Assembly: GCF_963678635.1 (NCBI RefSeq)
Contig: NC_087063.1
Location: 67,186,727 to 67,250,726, forward strand
From: Symsagittifera roscoffensis
Taxonomy: Eukaryota; Xenacoelomorpha; Acoela; Convolutidae
DNA: 64,000 nt
Direction: 5' to 3'
Positions within the stretch are counted from its first letter, which is position 1. Every line of letters begins with the position of its first letter. Of the stretch, positions 1-12,420 are shown piece by piece. The notes below the pieces were generated by a model. It worked only from the letters and a program-made list of their open reading frames with translations, had not been told where the DNA came from and made no database searches. Made by a program: the position numbers and the translations under genes.

Positions 1-1183
1 ATAGGTGGGACAACCTCTAATTAGGCAGTTAGGTGCGATAACCATGATAGGCTTGGCCGTGGCAGCCACAAAATTATAAATATATCACTTGTAATAATTC
101 CGCTTCATATGCTGATTATTAATTTTGAAAACTTTTTAGTTGAAATTAGATTGCTAGCAAAAATATCACAAGGCTGTGTGAAAAAAAAAGTCAAATTTCC
201 GGTTTGCTTGGTGGACTTCCGAATAAACTGTGGGATGATTTAAAGTTTGAACTGGATACTAGACTTACTACACTTGTTTGCAACCAAATTTAAATGAAAA
301 TTACCAAAAGGTAAAGACTCGCTTCTTTTGTATTGAGAGCCTAAAAGAAACTAGCTAGCACATTTTTTTTCCGGGATAATTTTCCACTTTCCTAATTGGA
401 CCTTCCAGAGCAATTTTGTTTGAAAAACAAAAGTTTACGTATTCACTATAGTAAACTGTCAAATTATGATGTTGTGAAACACAGTACCCGCAGTGAGTTT
501 AATGGTATTTTTTAAGTTTTTTAGTAAATGTAAGTAAGGGGTTAGTGGTAGAGTTGGTGGTAACTTAATGAAGTAATAATGGTGGGTGTGAAGTATTTAG
601 GGTGAGGGGGAGACAGAAAAAAAAGAAGACAGTAAAGTTTTTTTGGAGCCAAAAGCAAAACACAATTTAGCGATTGCAACGTAAATTTTGTAAACTTATT
701 TACAAAAATTTGGAAAACCAGGCTCTGACTCAAAAAATTATTTTAGATTCCCTGATAATCTTTTATAATTCACATCAATCCATTATAAACCAGGGATAAA
801 AGTTATCGCCATTTTATTTGGTTTATAATCGATTAGTAATTCATTATAATCAATTATTTTAGAACTTTACGTAAACAGACAATGGAAATCCGTGATAATT
901 GATTAGTATCTATGGAAATTCTTTCCGCGTATTGATAACTGACTAACTAGCCCAAATAATACAAAAATTTTCCACTGCTTGACAATTGGTTTCAAAAATA
1001 AACCTGTTATTGAAGTTACAAAAAGTAAAAAAGCAATATTTCATTTTCTGACACCTCAACTTTTTCAAATATTAATGTTTTCAGATGCACTGATGTCTGA
1101 TTTTTGCTGATTCAATAAACGTATTAGAGAAAAATGAAAAGTTTCGACTTTTGATTCTCTGACTTCAATCGTTGAAATCCATT
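1..1183. other. AT-rich flank without a recognisable gene
   Basis: I see no supported gene. Reading frames are short and low in complexity. Around 760-900 there are several near-repeats of TTATAAT/ATTATAA-type sequence (variants of CCATTATAA and CGATTA), the same kind of motif found in the duplicated blocks at 27.2, 33.1 and 43.1 kb and again at 57.2 kb. This is probably old repeat DNA into which element A inserted. Confidence 0.5.
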
Positions 1184-1187
1184 CTAT

Positions 1188-1597
1188 TGAGTTAAGACCG
1201 AAGTGGTTAACTCATAGAGTAATTTCGGATAGGGTACACCGTCTGCTCGTCACGCTATCTTATTTTCGGCCGGATAGATTCGTGCAACTTCTTAGTCTAA
1301 TACCGATCCTAATCTTACTCTTATATCTACTAGTTTCAGGGTGTTTAACTAGTCTCTGCTAGGCTCAATAGATCTAGAGTATACTGGCGTATTGCAACTG
1401 CTGAAGTTCTCTCGGAGAGGCAACTAATTTCTAAGTTAAATTCAAATCTCTCTAATGCTGAAGTTACAAGTAATTTCAGCACTTACAAATAAGTGGGTTG
1501 TTAGTTAGATGGAATATGATTGGTTAATATTAAATATTTTACAGTGGTAAGATATCCAATTTATCCAATCATAAAATGTAGTTTAGATCAGGTTCCA
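1188..1597 (-). repeat. 3' LTR of element A
   Basis: This 410-bp repeat aligns with 18898-19307 without gaps. I count nine differences (about 97.8% identity), mostly transitions. In the element's sense the ends are TGGAACC and ACTCA. CTAT at 1184-1187 precedes it and reappears directly after the other LTR. A divergent form of the same LTR bounds element D (43449 and 48459). Confidence 0.93.
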
Positions 1598-1608
1598 CCC
1601 ATCCGGGG
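1598..1608 (-). other. Candidate polypurine tract of element A
   Basis: Directly upstream of the 3' LTR in the element's sense lies CCCCGGATGGG. The same 11 bases abut the equivalent LTR of element D at 43824-43834, although the rest of the two 3' regions has diverged strongly. Position and purine richness on the element strand fit the plus-strand primer. Confidence 0.6.
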
Positions 1609-3426
1609 TTTACAGAGTTTTTTAGAACTACCTTTCTGCAATTTGAAGGATGGATGATGAACGTTGGTATTTGGCGAACAGTATTTTCTTGTCCTGTTCT
1701 TCTTGGAGAAGAACGTTCCAGGAGGCTGGAATTATGGATAGGAAATTGTTACGTTTTCATTCGACAACGACTGTGATCCCCAATGAAATCAATCCGATTT
1801 CAAAATGGTTTGCTATGACAGGTTTTTCTGTATTATGTAGAGAACTTGTTTTGTGTGCAACCTCGTCTGGCAATGGCGTGAAGATCGTGTGTGGAAGGGA
1901 TGCCTTGTAACTCGGATCTGTACGTATACTTGAACATCGAGGTGGTCATTGGTCTAGTTCAATGAAGTACTTTTCTGCGAAGTCAAGTCGTACTCTAAAT
2001 CCTTTGAGTTGTGATTGTGGACGGCATGTCGGTTGTGCTTAGCCATTTTTTTGTTCGAGTGTGATGGGATCATCTAGTCTGTGGATGTTCGTCTTTGTTG
2101 TTGTGTATTGATCTATATACTGCAAAGTATAATTTACGTTTTATAAAATTATATTAATTCAATTTTTTAGTCATGATTTTAGTAAGTCGTTTTCACAAAA
2201 GCGTTTTGTTTTAGTTTGGTTATTTTGAAGAGTTACTCACCCTTGAGTACCTCTTATTAAAAATAGGAGTGTGGTCACAAAGCGTGGATGTAGCGCGGTG
2301 GGTTAGGCCGGCTATAGAGCATGCTCAGGACGTCCTCTCTGGTGGGTTAGGCCAGGAGTGGGAGTAAGATTTCATGCTGTTTCTTTGAGAGGTCCTGTTA
2401 TGTGATAACGTTTTATGTTGGGTTTATGTTGGTCTTTCTTATGTTACTTTGGTTGTGTCCTTTTTTCAAAAATCAAAATATTTTTGGTATGGGTTTGTCT
2501 TGCGACTTGTTTGTGTTTTATTATTTCTTTCTTAGACTTTATAATAGTCTTCAAAAAAATAAATTATCCAGTTTTAAACTGGGTTAATCCGGTTTGGGTA
2601 CCGTTGGTTTTCTTTTCTTAGTCATGCTGTTATTTTATGATTTGTGGCGTTTAGTAAGCTGCGTTGGTTAGTTTGGTTTAGTATCTAATTCCTTTCCAAC
2701 CGGGTTAAAGGAAAGTTTTAAACTTGTTATCGTGTGTTAGAACTGTTGATAGTGAAAGCTTGAAACTCAAAATCATTATTTAAACAATTTTTCAAGGGCG
2801 AGCTGTGCGAGTTTGGATAGAATTCTTGTGCGAGTGAATGGAAATATTTGAAAAGGTTACTACTGCTTTCTCATTTTATCAATTTATTGCAAAGAATTTG
2901 AATTTTACTGCGTTTGGGGGAAGTTTTAAAATTATAATCTTTCATCGTAATTAAGTTTACTGCTTCATGGGGAAAAAATTTATAAATAAAATTACTACAT
3001 TTGGTATGAATTTTACTACCTTATTTAGTGCAAGAAATTAACAATTTTTAAGAGAATTTAACAAGTTTGTATTTTTATTTTTCTTTTCTGTTTTGTAGAT
3101 GATCGTGGTGTGAAGACTAGAAATATAAATCAAACATTGATAGAAATTGGTTAGTACTAGTTTAAATTTATTAGTTAAGAGTATTTAAAATTATACTTAC
3201 TTTAATCGTCTGGGAAAAAGCCGTGGGGGAAGATGTCGTGAAACTTGTCTGATGTTGTTAGTAATTTGGCTAGTATGCGTATGAAGTTTTTAGTTTGTAG
3301 CAGTGGCCAAAGCAATTGAAGTGCTTTAATGGCGTTTAGTTCTTCGGTGCCTACTGCAAACTCTTAAGGTGTGTTTTGAATGAGGTTATATATTTTATGA
3401 TTATATTTAGTATTGTGAATAAATTC
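1609..3426 (-). other. 3' untranslated region of element A
   Basis: About 1.8 kb between the last coding remnant and the 3' LTR. No frame looks coding on either strand. The 12-bp phrase GTGGGTTAGGCC occurs twice near 2298 and 2341. The first part (about 1609-1700) is distantly similar to the corresponding part of element D (43835 onward). Otherwise I see nothing. Confidence 0.45.
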
Positions 3427-4614
3427 TCATATGGGTATTTCAATAGGCTGGATAAATTCATGCGGGACAAGGAAGGGTCTGGATTCTTCGGCATTGAAGG
3501 TATTCGTGATGGGACAGAATATATACATTTGGGTAACTGGGTCATAGTTGGGGAGGATGCCGTGGAGGTTAGTATCTTTGATGCAATATGTAAAATTAAG
3601 AAAAAATGGTGACGTGTACTTTGAGTTAAGAAACTGAAAACGATGGTGAGGTTGTTTTGATGGGGTATGCAAATCAAAATGATTTTGTATAAAACGATAG
3701 TATGTATATGTGTGGGTTTGTTTAGTGCGTAACATAATATCGTGAGAACAGTGCAAATCGCGTTCCTGTGGTGAAAGAAAGTGAAAGGTTAGTGAAAATA
3801 ACTGAAATTTGTCATAGAAATTTTCGTATGCTTGCATATCAGCTACTGATTCTGAAATAATGTGATCATTCTTTATATCGAAAATATTAAGTGGGATGTT
3901 TTGATCAAAAATTTTTCTGTTAGTTGCGGGTTTGCGAAGCGGTCTTCATCTAAAAATTGGTCTGGATTAGGTCGGATGATATTATGATCGTAATATTCTA
4001 TTGCAAATTCGTTAGCTCGGGGTGCAGTGAATGTTTTTAGTAACTTTTTATATCCAACGTAAGTAAATTGTCGAGGTGTTAGTGTTGTGGTGAGTCTATA
4101 TAACATGTCTTTGTTCTTTTCTATGCTGTCATGAGTATTAGTGAGTGGTAAGCAAAGGGGGTTAGTAAAATTATAATAAGCTGTCCAATGAAGTGTTGGC
4201 ATTAAAACATGTTCATCTAAAAAACTCCGTGTGTCATTAGTATCGTTAGGTGTGTTTAATAAATATTGCGGAAATGAGGGTAAGGTGATTGCAAGAAAAT
4301 TTTTTGTGTTTGTATGTTGCGGCTGATTAATATATTCGCGGGCTGTTCCGGGTTTGGTCGGGAATGGGTGATTTGGGAATTTTCGTTTAAAAGTGCGATA
4401 AGCTCGGTGAGTGCTACTAGGTGTTTCGGCGGATGTGGATGATTGTGTGAATGATGGAGTGTAAGCTGAGGAGGGTGTAGGAGTAGGTGGATTTGAGGAT
4501 GTTATTGTGGATGATAGTTGATGTATTGTGAGGTTGTTAGGGTGTATTAGCTGTTGTTGTAAGGTAATAAAATTATCGAGCTCCTGGGAAATTTGGTGGG
4601 TATCTGGGGAATTT
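3427..4614 (-). pseudogene. Accessory 3' ORF of element A, unknown function
   Basis: A minus-strand frame is open from about 4614 to the stop at 3873. Its first 80 or so codons are rich in Pro, Ser, Thr and Gln, and the rest looks globular with many aromatic residues. The ATG at 4202 is internal to this open stretch, so the real start lies further upstream, perhaps in the S/P/N-rich frames of 4573-4993. After 3873 coding-like sequence seems to go on in another frame (3837-3427). It lies after the env-like region, where complex retroviruses keep accessory genes. I do not recognise the protein. It could also be a displaced C-terminal part of the env polyprotein. Confidence 0.4.
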
Positions 4615-5011
4615 TTTTATGATCTGTCGGAATGAAGTGGAGAATAGGTTGGGGTCACTTGGGAAGCATAAGAAGGAGTGGAAATGGATGGGAGTGGATG
4701 ATTTGATGGGATTGGTTGAAAAGGGGGTTTTGAAAAAACTGAGGAGTATAATTTGAGGGAGATGGTTCGGAGTCTGCAAATTCGTCAGGGGTTTCTAGAT
4801 TAGGGTTATTAAATTGTGAGATTGAGTATAGAACTGAAATATATGAGTTAGTATCAGAATTCGTGCTTGATGATATATTAAAAATCGGAAAATCGGGTGT
4901 TAGGAAAGCAAAAAGTGGGAATATTGGGATTTGAGTTTGGAGGTTGGCTGGGTGGGAATTTGAGCGATGGAGGGATCCAAGTTGTCGGCTCATCGTGGGC
5001 TAAAAAATTGA

Positions 5012-7604
5012 TTATGTTGAGACTGAAAGGTGGTGGTGTGGGGTTGTTCTATAAATTTGTTCGTATGTATTATCATTTTGTGATTGATGTGTCATTATAT
5101 GTTGGATGGGGCTTTGTGTTATATTTGGTCTAGAATTTGTGATTGCTAGGTTTCGGAAATTACGGGGAACTAATGATAATGAATGATTTTGTGGTAGGGG
5201 TGGCAACTGTGGTGCGGTAGGTGTTATCTCTTTCTTATTGTTTTCTTCGTCGTAAGTGTTTTGTCTTGTGGATATTTTCGTGTTATATTCTTTTATTTGT
5301 GGATCTAGAAGTATTTTGTTTATTGATGATGAAAACAATCCAAAAAATCCTGCAAATAGTATACGTGCAACATTTGCTTGTCTGTTTACTTGTGTGTGTA
5401 TAGCGCATGTGTTATAGATTCCTTTTAAGAGTGAGAAAAGAAATCCTATAAAATTAAACATGGCATATAAGATAGTTAATTTTTCTAAGATATAATAGGG
5501 CCATCCTAGAAAAGCTAGAATTTCGTTCTTTAGGGTGACAAAACTGAAAGTATTTATAAATGATATATCTTGTGGTCTGTAATTTTCACCGTTTAAACAT
5601 ATGTAGTCTTTAATGTCTTTAAAATATCCGCTATAATCTTGTGTATAAATATCAGCAAATCCTGCGGTTTTGGCAAGTTTTCTTAAATTCTGGTCAGTTG
5701 ATTGTCTTTGTATTGTGTCCATTTGTGTTAATAATTCTTGAAATTGTTGTGTTCTAATATGGTGTGTTGGAAATCTGATTTAGAATATATTCCAATTGAT
5801 TGTAAATCAATATTTGGATTACGAGCAATAGCTCTGATGCTTTCGGGTGAAAATTTTTTGAGTGATTGCATTAATGTAGGGTATGGTGTAAAGAGATAGT
5901 ATTTATCTTCATCAGGATTCAATTTTACTACATTGTGGCTCTTTTCTGATCTACATGGGACTGCGGTATCCCAAAAATATGTTTGTCTTGAAAGTGTGTC
6001 GACGAAATGTACTTTATTTTTATAGAATATAGGGATTCTTTTATAACAACGTTTGTCTTCAAAAACATATAGTGGTGATACTTTTTTGATACAAGTATAA
6101 AACCATAAAATATTTCCTTCGTAGTCTAGAAAATTTGATCTATATCCTGATAATAAGTATCCTGCGTAGGGTATTTTTAGTACCGCTAGTGCGAGTGATT
6201 GTAGGATTTGTGTTCTTTCCAATTTGCATAATTGGCGAAGTGTTTCTAATTCGGAGAGTGACATTTCTTGAAAAATTCGACTAATTGTGTAGTATAACTT
6301 CATATCTAAGTGGATATCGTAATGAATATTACCGAAATAGGTGCTATTCATTAGTGATAGTTCTTGTAAACGTGTGCTGTTACTGTCATGTGGTTTTAGT
6401 TTTCCATCAGGTTGACCTGTGCTTTTTTGAAGTTTAACTGGGATGTGTGATGTTCCTTCATTTATAGGGTGACTTGTGGTATAAGGGTCAAATTTTTTTT
6501 TTTCCAGTGGTCATGTTGAAACTTTTTTCGTATTCGACAAGTATTTCAGAGTATTGCGTCTTATAAAGTGGATTTCTGTATTTACAAGCAATTTCTGTTT
6601 CTTGATAGATTTGGAATTGTGTTAATAATTTATTTTCTATATCATGAATATTTCTAAAATCATTACTTTGTTTTCGGGATGGGTTTACTTGTTCGTATGG
6701 AATTGATTCTACAAAATATTTTTCATGAAATTTAATCATTCGGGCGTGTATTTTTGCTACTTGGAATGTTGTGCATGTATCTTCGGGAAACCAAACAACT
6801 GTTGCTTGGGTCCTTGTTGTAGGGTCACAATAACCTTGATCATTTTTGCAAGGTAATCTAATTCCCTGATAGATCATTGTGTTATCAGATAAATCTCGTG
6901 TGAGTTGTACTTTTTCAAGTTGTATTTTCCTATCGAAAAACACTATTTCTTGATATCCTTTATTTTTTGTGTCTGCTTTGCAGTTTGAGGGGCCATTTTT
7001 TCAATGTGTGGTATCCAGTGTTATCGTGTAGTTCATAAGTTAATCTTCCGTGTGCGCCTTTGTATGGGTATTTTTAGTCTAGTTTTATATGTCCTTGATA
7101 TCTCTCAAGTTGTGCTTGGTGTACAGAATCGGCAAAGACTTGGAAATTTACTATTTTTCTGTCTGTGTTTCTATTTTTTGTGATGTTCAGTCTGAGTAAT
7201 TCGTTTTTACAATCATCGGGATTTAGATGTAAAAGTCGTTCTATATTACTTTGATAAAAAGACTCGTGATCAATTCGGTTCTTATTTCCGTTGGAAACTT
7301 GTGAACAGTGTACTTTCTTTTCGGAAAATGTAGCTGTAAATTTATATCCTGTAATTGTTGTTGCTCGGTCTTTTGAATACAATGTTGCGATTACATTTGT
7401 AGTTTCTATAGCTTGTGGTTCTGTTTCGCATTGTGATACTTGATTTATTGCATATTTGTGTAGTGTTTTTTGTTCGTTTTCTTCACAATAATAGTGTGTT
7501 ACTAACAAATCCTGGGGTCCTGTGCGAGGAGAAAGATTTGTGTTTTGGTCGGAAAATATTAGAAAAAAGATGTGTTGAAATGTTAATGTTTTTAGAATAT
7601 ACAT
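5012..7604 (-). pseudogene. Env-like membrane glycoprotein region of element A
   Basis: Four consecutive minus-strand frames (7604-7074, 6943-6488, 6351-5728, 5722-5012) make one broken gene. The first opens with a hydrophobic signal-like stretch. The middle frames are Cys-rich with motifs such as GYCDPTT, YTC and RCYKRIP. The last has a helical stalk, then hydrophobic segments around LTILYAMFNFIGFLFSLL and a polar tail. This is the layout of a class I or III type viral fusion glycoprotein downstream of pol. The Cys pattern reminds me of chuvirus-like glycoproteins captured by arthropod and nematode retroelements, but that is recall, not a search. Frameshifts and stops separate all four pieces, so no product is expected. 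Confidence 0.6.
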
Positions 7605-7725
7605 GTGTATGATAATCCTGAGTATGGGTTATAAAATGTGATGTAACCAATTGTGTTTTTTGTATATCTATCGTATTTATATATTACTTCAGTTGTCGTA
7701 AATGGTGGTGGTAGCGACTGAGCTG

Positions 7726-8531
7726 TTATATATATGGTGGATTTAATGGATAGGGTAGTTGAACAATATTGTTAAGTTTGATCGTGATTTCAAATTTTAA
7801 TTGGAGACTATTTTGTTGAAGTATTTGAATATTGTGTTCACGAATATCTTCGTGGATATCTTGTTTATATTTTAGTCTGTTAAGTGCCCAACTGTGGAGT
7901 CGGTTACTATCTTGTTGTTGTCCAAATAATGGTGAGGGTGGTACGAATGTATTCCAGTCTAGTCTTAAAGGGATATTTGTTGATGATTGTTCTCGATATC
8001 TAGCGTCGAAATTATTTGGAAAACTTAAAGGGAAGAGCGTCGGTGAAATTTGACTTAATGATGGTGTTGACGGTAGTGATAATGTTTCTGGTAGTGACGA
8101 TAGTGTTGTATCCGTTGAAATATCTATTGGATCATTCACTAAGTTTGGTTCACCTTGTGTATATGAGTGTGTTGTGCAATATGGTAGTCGTGCTGTGGGA
8201 TTGGGGGGGTTAAAGGGATTTTCACGTATTTGTTCAGATGTTGGTGTTGAAACTAAGTAATCTGAGGGTATATTTGAGGTGATCTGTTGTGAAAGTAGTG
8301 TGGGAGTTTCTGGCAATGTACTGGACAATTGAAATTTCTGGCAATGGATTGTACAATTGAAATTTCTGGAGTAGTTGGTGTTGGTGATTGGCGTATATCA
8401 AAATGAACTCTAGGGGTTTGAAAACTTCTATTTCGTCGTGGATGTATAATTTGTCTATTTATTTCGACTGTATTTTGGTTTTGACTAATGTTTCTTATTC
8501 TGCTTAATTCTTGTGGTAATGTGGGGTACAA
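7726..8531 (-). pseudogene. Pro/Ser/Thr-rich ORF upstream of the env-like region
   Basis: Two overlapping minus-strand frames (8531-8253 and 8328-7726) together encode a protein rich in Pro, Ser, Thr and Asn with short charged stretches, probably one ORF with a frameshift near 8300. It lies between pol and the env-like frames. A mucin-like extracellular or linker region of the envelope polyprotein is possible, as is a separate accessory gene. No domain is recognised. A 25-base phrase near 8310-8365 is present twice in tandem, which may have caused the frame change. Confidence 0.4.
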
Positions 8532-8764
8532 GTTATATGTTGGTTCACTTAGAGGTGCCTGTCGCTGAACTGGTTCTAATGGTTCGGATAAGCGAGCGTG
8601 TCGTTCTTCAAAAGTGTATGGATTATCTTGGAAAGAAATTCGTGTAGATTTTTGGGGTTTTTGGGTAGTTGTGGGTATTGCTGGGTTTTCTTGGGATGAT
8701 GTCGGTGAAGAATGATTTTGTGATTGTTGGTTAGCTATTTTTGAAAGTGTCTGATTGATTTTTT

Positions 8765-8953
8765 CTAGTGGGAAGATTTATGTTTATTGTAGTATTCTTC
8801 AATGAAAAGAATTAAAAGGATTGTTGCTAAAACGAATGTGACTATTGCCTTTTTTACACTTTTGCACATTGTCAGTTTTAGGGATGATAAAAATATGATG
8901 AAAATTACAAATAGTAAAAAAATATCTGTTCTACTAAATATTGTTCGTATCAT
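8765..8953 (-). CDS. Small two-helix membrane protein ORF in element A
   Basis: The 62-residue frame has two strong hydrophobic segments, about residues 10-26 and 37-51, separated by a short basic loop (CKSVKK), and ends in a polar tail. It is the first ORF downstream of integrase. Its position and hydrophobicity would fit either a small viroporin-like accessory protein or the signal-anchor start of the env polyprotein. Length is too short for homology by eye; no family is claimed. Confidence 0.35.
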   Translation of the reverse strand: MIRTIFSRTDIFLLFVIFIIFLSSLKLTMCKSVKKAIVTFVLATILLILFIEEYYNKHKSSH

Positions 8954-9790
8954 TTAAGTAGACTTTGAATTATCGTACCTGTGAATATGATCAATGATTT
9001 GGGAAAGTTGGAGATATATTTCAACTAAGGAGTAGAAAATTAAACAAATGTTGCAAAAGATTATTAAAATGATTATAAAAGCTTCAAAAGTATCAAATAG
9101 TAATATGAACAAAAGTTTGAATAGTATGAAAAAGTTTATTAAAAAATTTAAAATTGCTTATTTTTAAAGATATTGACTGATTGAGAGAAGAGCATTTAAG
9201 AAATGATTTCTTCGTCAAAAATTTTTTGTTGTTTGAGGCGAGATTCAAGTGTGGTCGAGTTATTTATGGATTTTTTGACAAGTGGGTTGAGTTTTGTGAA
9301 AATTTGTTGGGGGCTAATTTTATGGTGTTTGGGAGGTCTTCTTTGCTTTATTTTTATTTGTCGGGTGATCTGGGGGTCTTTTTGAGATATTTGTACTTTA
9401 GGCCAAATGAATATGGTCCTTTTTTACTTTAGGCTAATTTGCCATTTTTGGTTGGAGGGTTTTTGAGGTCTGAGTTGGGAAAATATTGTTGATCTTTGCG
9501 TTATTAGATAGGGGAGGGTTGTAATATTATGGTGGTATTTATTTTAGTTGTCAAGTTTTACCGAATTGCTTTTTTTTGACCTGGAGATTGTAAAATTATA
9601 GTTATAGATATGCCTGGAGTTTAATATCTTTCGTCTAATAGTTTGGTGTTAGAGATATAAAAGGTGACGTATTTAAGTGAATCCTATTGGCTGAATCTGA
9701 ACTAGAATTGTTGCGTATTTGTCATCATGTTATCTTGAAAAATGAAATTTCAAAATGATCCAGAGGTGCAAAAATTATTAATTTTTAAAA
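8954..9790 (-). other. Spacer between pol and the env-like genes of element A
   Basis: About 0.8 kb without a credible minus-strand frame. In env-bearing gypsy elements this interval usually holds the splice acceptor for the env mRNA, but I cannot pick one out by eye. The plus-strand frames here are antisense shadows. Confidence 0.35.
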
Positions 9791-11989
9791 TCAAAGTTGT
9801 TTTTGAAATTCAACTTTCTTTAATATTTTAGATTGTGGAATGAATGTTTTGTAGTTTTTACGTGGTTGATTTCTAAGTCGTGATGATTCTCTTTGTTTTG
9901 ATTTTTTTACTTGTTCTTGTGGTAAAATTTTTTCTATCTTTTTTCTGTTTTTTCTTTCTTTTTGAAGTATTTTTGGGTCTGGTATTTTTTTGATTGTTTT
10001 TAGTTCTAATTTGTGTTTGATTTTGATTTTCTTGATGAATGTTTTGTTGTTCATCAATTTTTTTTCTGTATGTGGGTGATTTTGAATAACTTTTAAACCT
10101 GTGAAAGAATATAATTGATATAATTCGCGTAGTGCGTATTCTTTTGGGTAGTAGGGCAATAGATTGTTCCGATGTTGAACAATTTCTTTTTTAGTTGAAT
10201 CTGTAAGTTTATACGTCACGTCAGTGGGTTTGGCAATTATCTGGTATGGTTCTTTTCGAAGGGGTTGTAACTTTTTAGAGATTCCTTTGTGTGTATTAAA
10301 GTTAGGTTTTAAGACAAATGTTCCAATTTTTAAATCTGTGGCTGGTGTAAAGCGTGAATTAATTTGATCGTTAATGTTTTGCCTTTGTAACAATTTCTTT
10401 GTTCCTTTTGGTAAATTTCATTGTGTTTTTTATCTCTATTTAAAATCCATTAAGAGTTTGTGGGTGATGAAAATGATCTTCATCATGTGTGTGTAAAGGT
10501 AAGTTATAACAAATTGAGTCTTTATTTGGTTGACAATAACCTTGTGCATTTTTATGGGAATTTGCTGTAAACATAATTGGTTTACGTGGCTTTTGATTAA
10601 AAACCATTTCGTATGGTGACATTCCTAAAGTTGTCGTCAATTGAGAATTGTATGCTAAGGGAAATAATTTTACATCTGCTGACCATTCTGTGTATTTTGT
10701 ATCATTTCTATTTATGATACATCGGAGATATTCTTGTAGTGAACGGTTCATACCTTCGACTAAACCGTTTGTCCAAGGTGCATGAGATGTACGTGGTTTA
10801 TGTTTGATGTTATATAGGTGGAATAGTGTGATGATTTCATTAATTATGAATTCTGTACCGTTGTCTGTAACTAAGATTTCGGGTAGTCCGAATTTAGCTA
10901 TCCTATCCAATGTTCATAAAGCGTCGTGTAAGCATAATAAGCCTTACAATGTGGTACTTGGTTGAGTGCTACATAATGTGTGAATGCGTCAACAATTACC
11001 ATAATGTAGGAGTTTCCTTCAGAGGATGGTGAAATTGGTCCTTTTGTATCGAATGAAATGCGATGGTTAAAATATAAACTTTGTCCTTTAAAATCTTGTT
11101 TTTGTGCTATTTGTTTTTGATTTGGATAAGGTTTGTTTAATTGACATATTATACAATCATTGCATAATACTTTTATCCAAATAGGTGCATTTGGGATATA
11201 AAAGTTTTGTGTAAAGTTCGAGTATGTCTTTTCTGATCCGGAGTATCCTTTAGTATTTTGTGTATGTGAGATGTTAAAAGCTATTGATATCATACTTAAA
11301 GGAAGACAGGGAACTTTTGAATCATTTAAATGATATTCTAAAATTTCTGTATTTTCATTAATTGTTGTGTTATTAAATTTTCGGAAATATCGGAGGAGTG
11401 TTTTAATTCCTAAAATTGTGGTGTCTGCTTTTACGGGCTTAGTTTTGTATTTGTGCCATGATTTTAGTTGTCTAATTACTGGGTCGAGATTTTGATATTG
11501 TTTTAAAAGTTCAAGTGTAATTTTATCTGTTGGGGGGAGAAAAATATTGTCAATTTCTAATTTTGATAGGGGAATTGTGTCAAGTGGGTCATGGAGATCA
11601 AAAACTTGATTTATTGTGTATTTTGAATCATTTGTTTGCGGTCCTGATAAATTTATTTTATCGGTTAAATTTTGTTTTTCGATTAATGGGAAAAGGTCTT
11701 TTGCATGCGAGTGTTGTTTTATGCTTTTTTGCTGAATGTTTTTTTTTATCCATTGTGAGTATGGAATTGGTGTAAAAGTTGATGTGCCTAGTAAATCAAC
11801 TTCGTAGTGATTATTTTGGCAATCTAAGTAGAGTGGAATAAGCTGTATATTATTTATTTGTGATCGATCAATGTCAATTTTTACTGCATATTTGCATTCT
11901 AGTCGTGGTGATGTTTCATCTTTTGCGAGATAAAATTTAATATTTTGTAGTATTCCAACTGTAGTTTTTCTTGTGAGTAATTCAGGTGG
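9791..11989 (-). pseudogene. pol: Integrase of element A (gypsy type, broken)
   Basis: Integrase joins the cDNA to host DNA. The zinc-binding N-terminus lies near 11260-11140: the Cys pair is present (CNDCIIC) but the second His of the usual GHxG motif is Tyr (GYSG). Catalytic residues are intact as codons: Asp 11048-11050, Asp 10863-10865 and Glu 10755-10757, giving D,D35E spacing. A frameshift at about 10905 separates the first Asp from the other two. The C-terminal frame (10393-9791) holds the GPY/F-like region (LRKEPYQII) and a very basic tail. No chromodomain is evident. Confidence 0.85.
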
Positions 11990-12420
11990 CGTATTTCGAC
12001 TTAATGTATCTGGTAACGCAAGGTTTTTTCCTGCTGTCCAAACTATATGTAGGTTTGGAAATTTAATTAGAATTATTTGAAATCTATAAACTCTATGATT
12101 CGGATTTGACTTTTGTGTAAAGAGAAATATAATTGGTTTGTGATCTGTGAATAGAACTGTTGGGTGTTTTGATCCAAGTGTCAGAAATTCATATTGTGTA
12201 AGTGTATAAATTATAGCTGTACATTCTCTCATGAGAGTCGTAGCTCTGCTTGAGTGAATAATCGTGAATTTGCTGATATAAGGTTCATTTTATTTGTTCC
12301 ACTATGTGATTGTAGCAATGCTGCGCCGATGCCAAAATTTGAAGCATCACACATTGCATAGAATGGTTGATTTGGATCTGGAATTGTGTTTGAAATTTGT
12401 TCAGTTAAAAGTTTTTTATT
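11990..12420 (-). pseudogene. pol: RNase H domain of element A
   Basis: The frame carries the RNase H start motif (MCDASNFGIGAAL) near 12330-12370, the middle block REC...T around 12210-12230, and ends with PDTLSRN at about 12000, the usual close of gypsy RNase H. The domain degrades the RNA strand of the hybrid during reverse transcription. A frame change at about 12235 splits it. It directly follows RT, as expected. Confidence 0.8.

Noticed and set aside
1598-1616. Primer-binding site right of the left LTR for a plus-strand element
   Set aside because: All coding domains of element A read on the minus strand, so this side must hold the polypurine tract.
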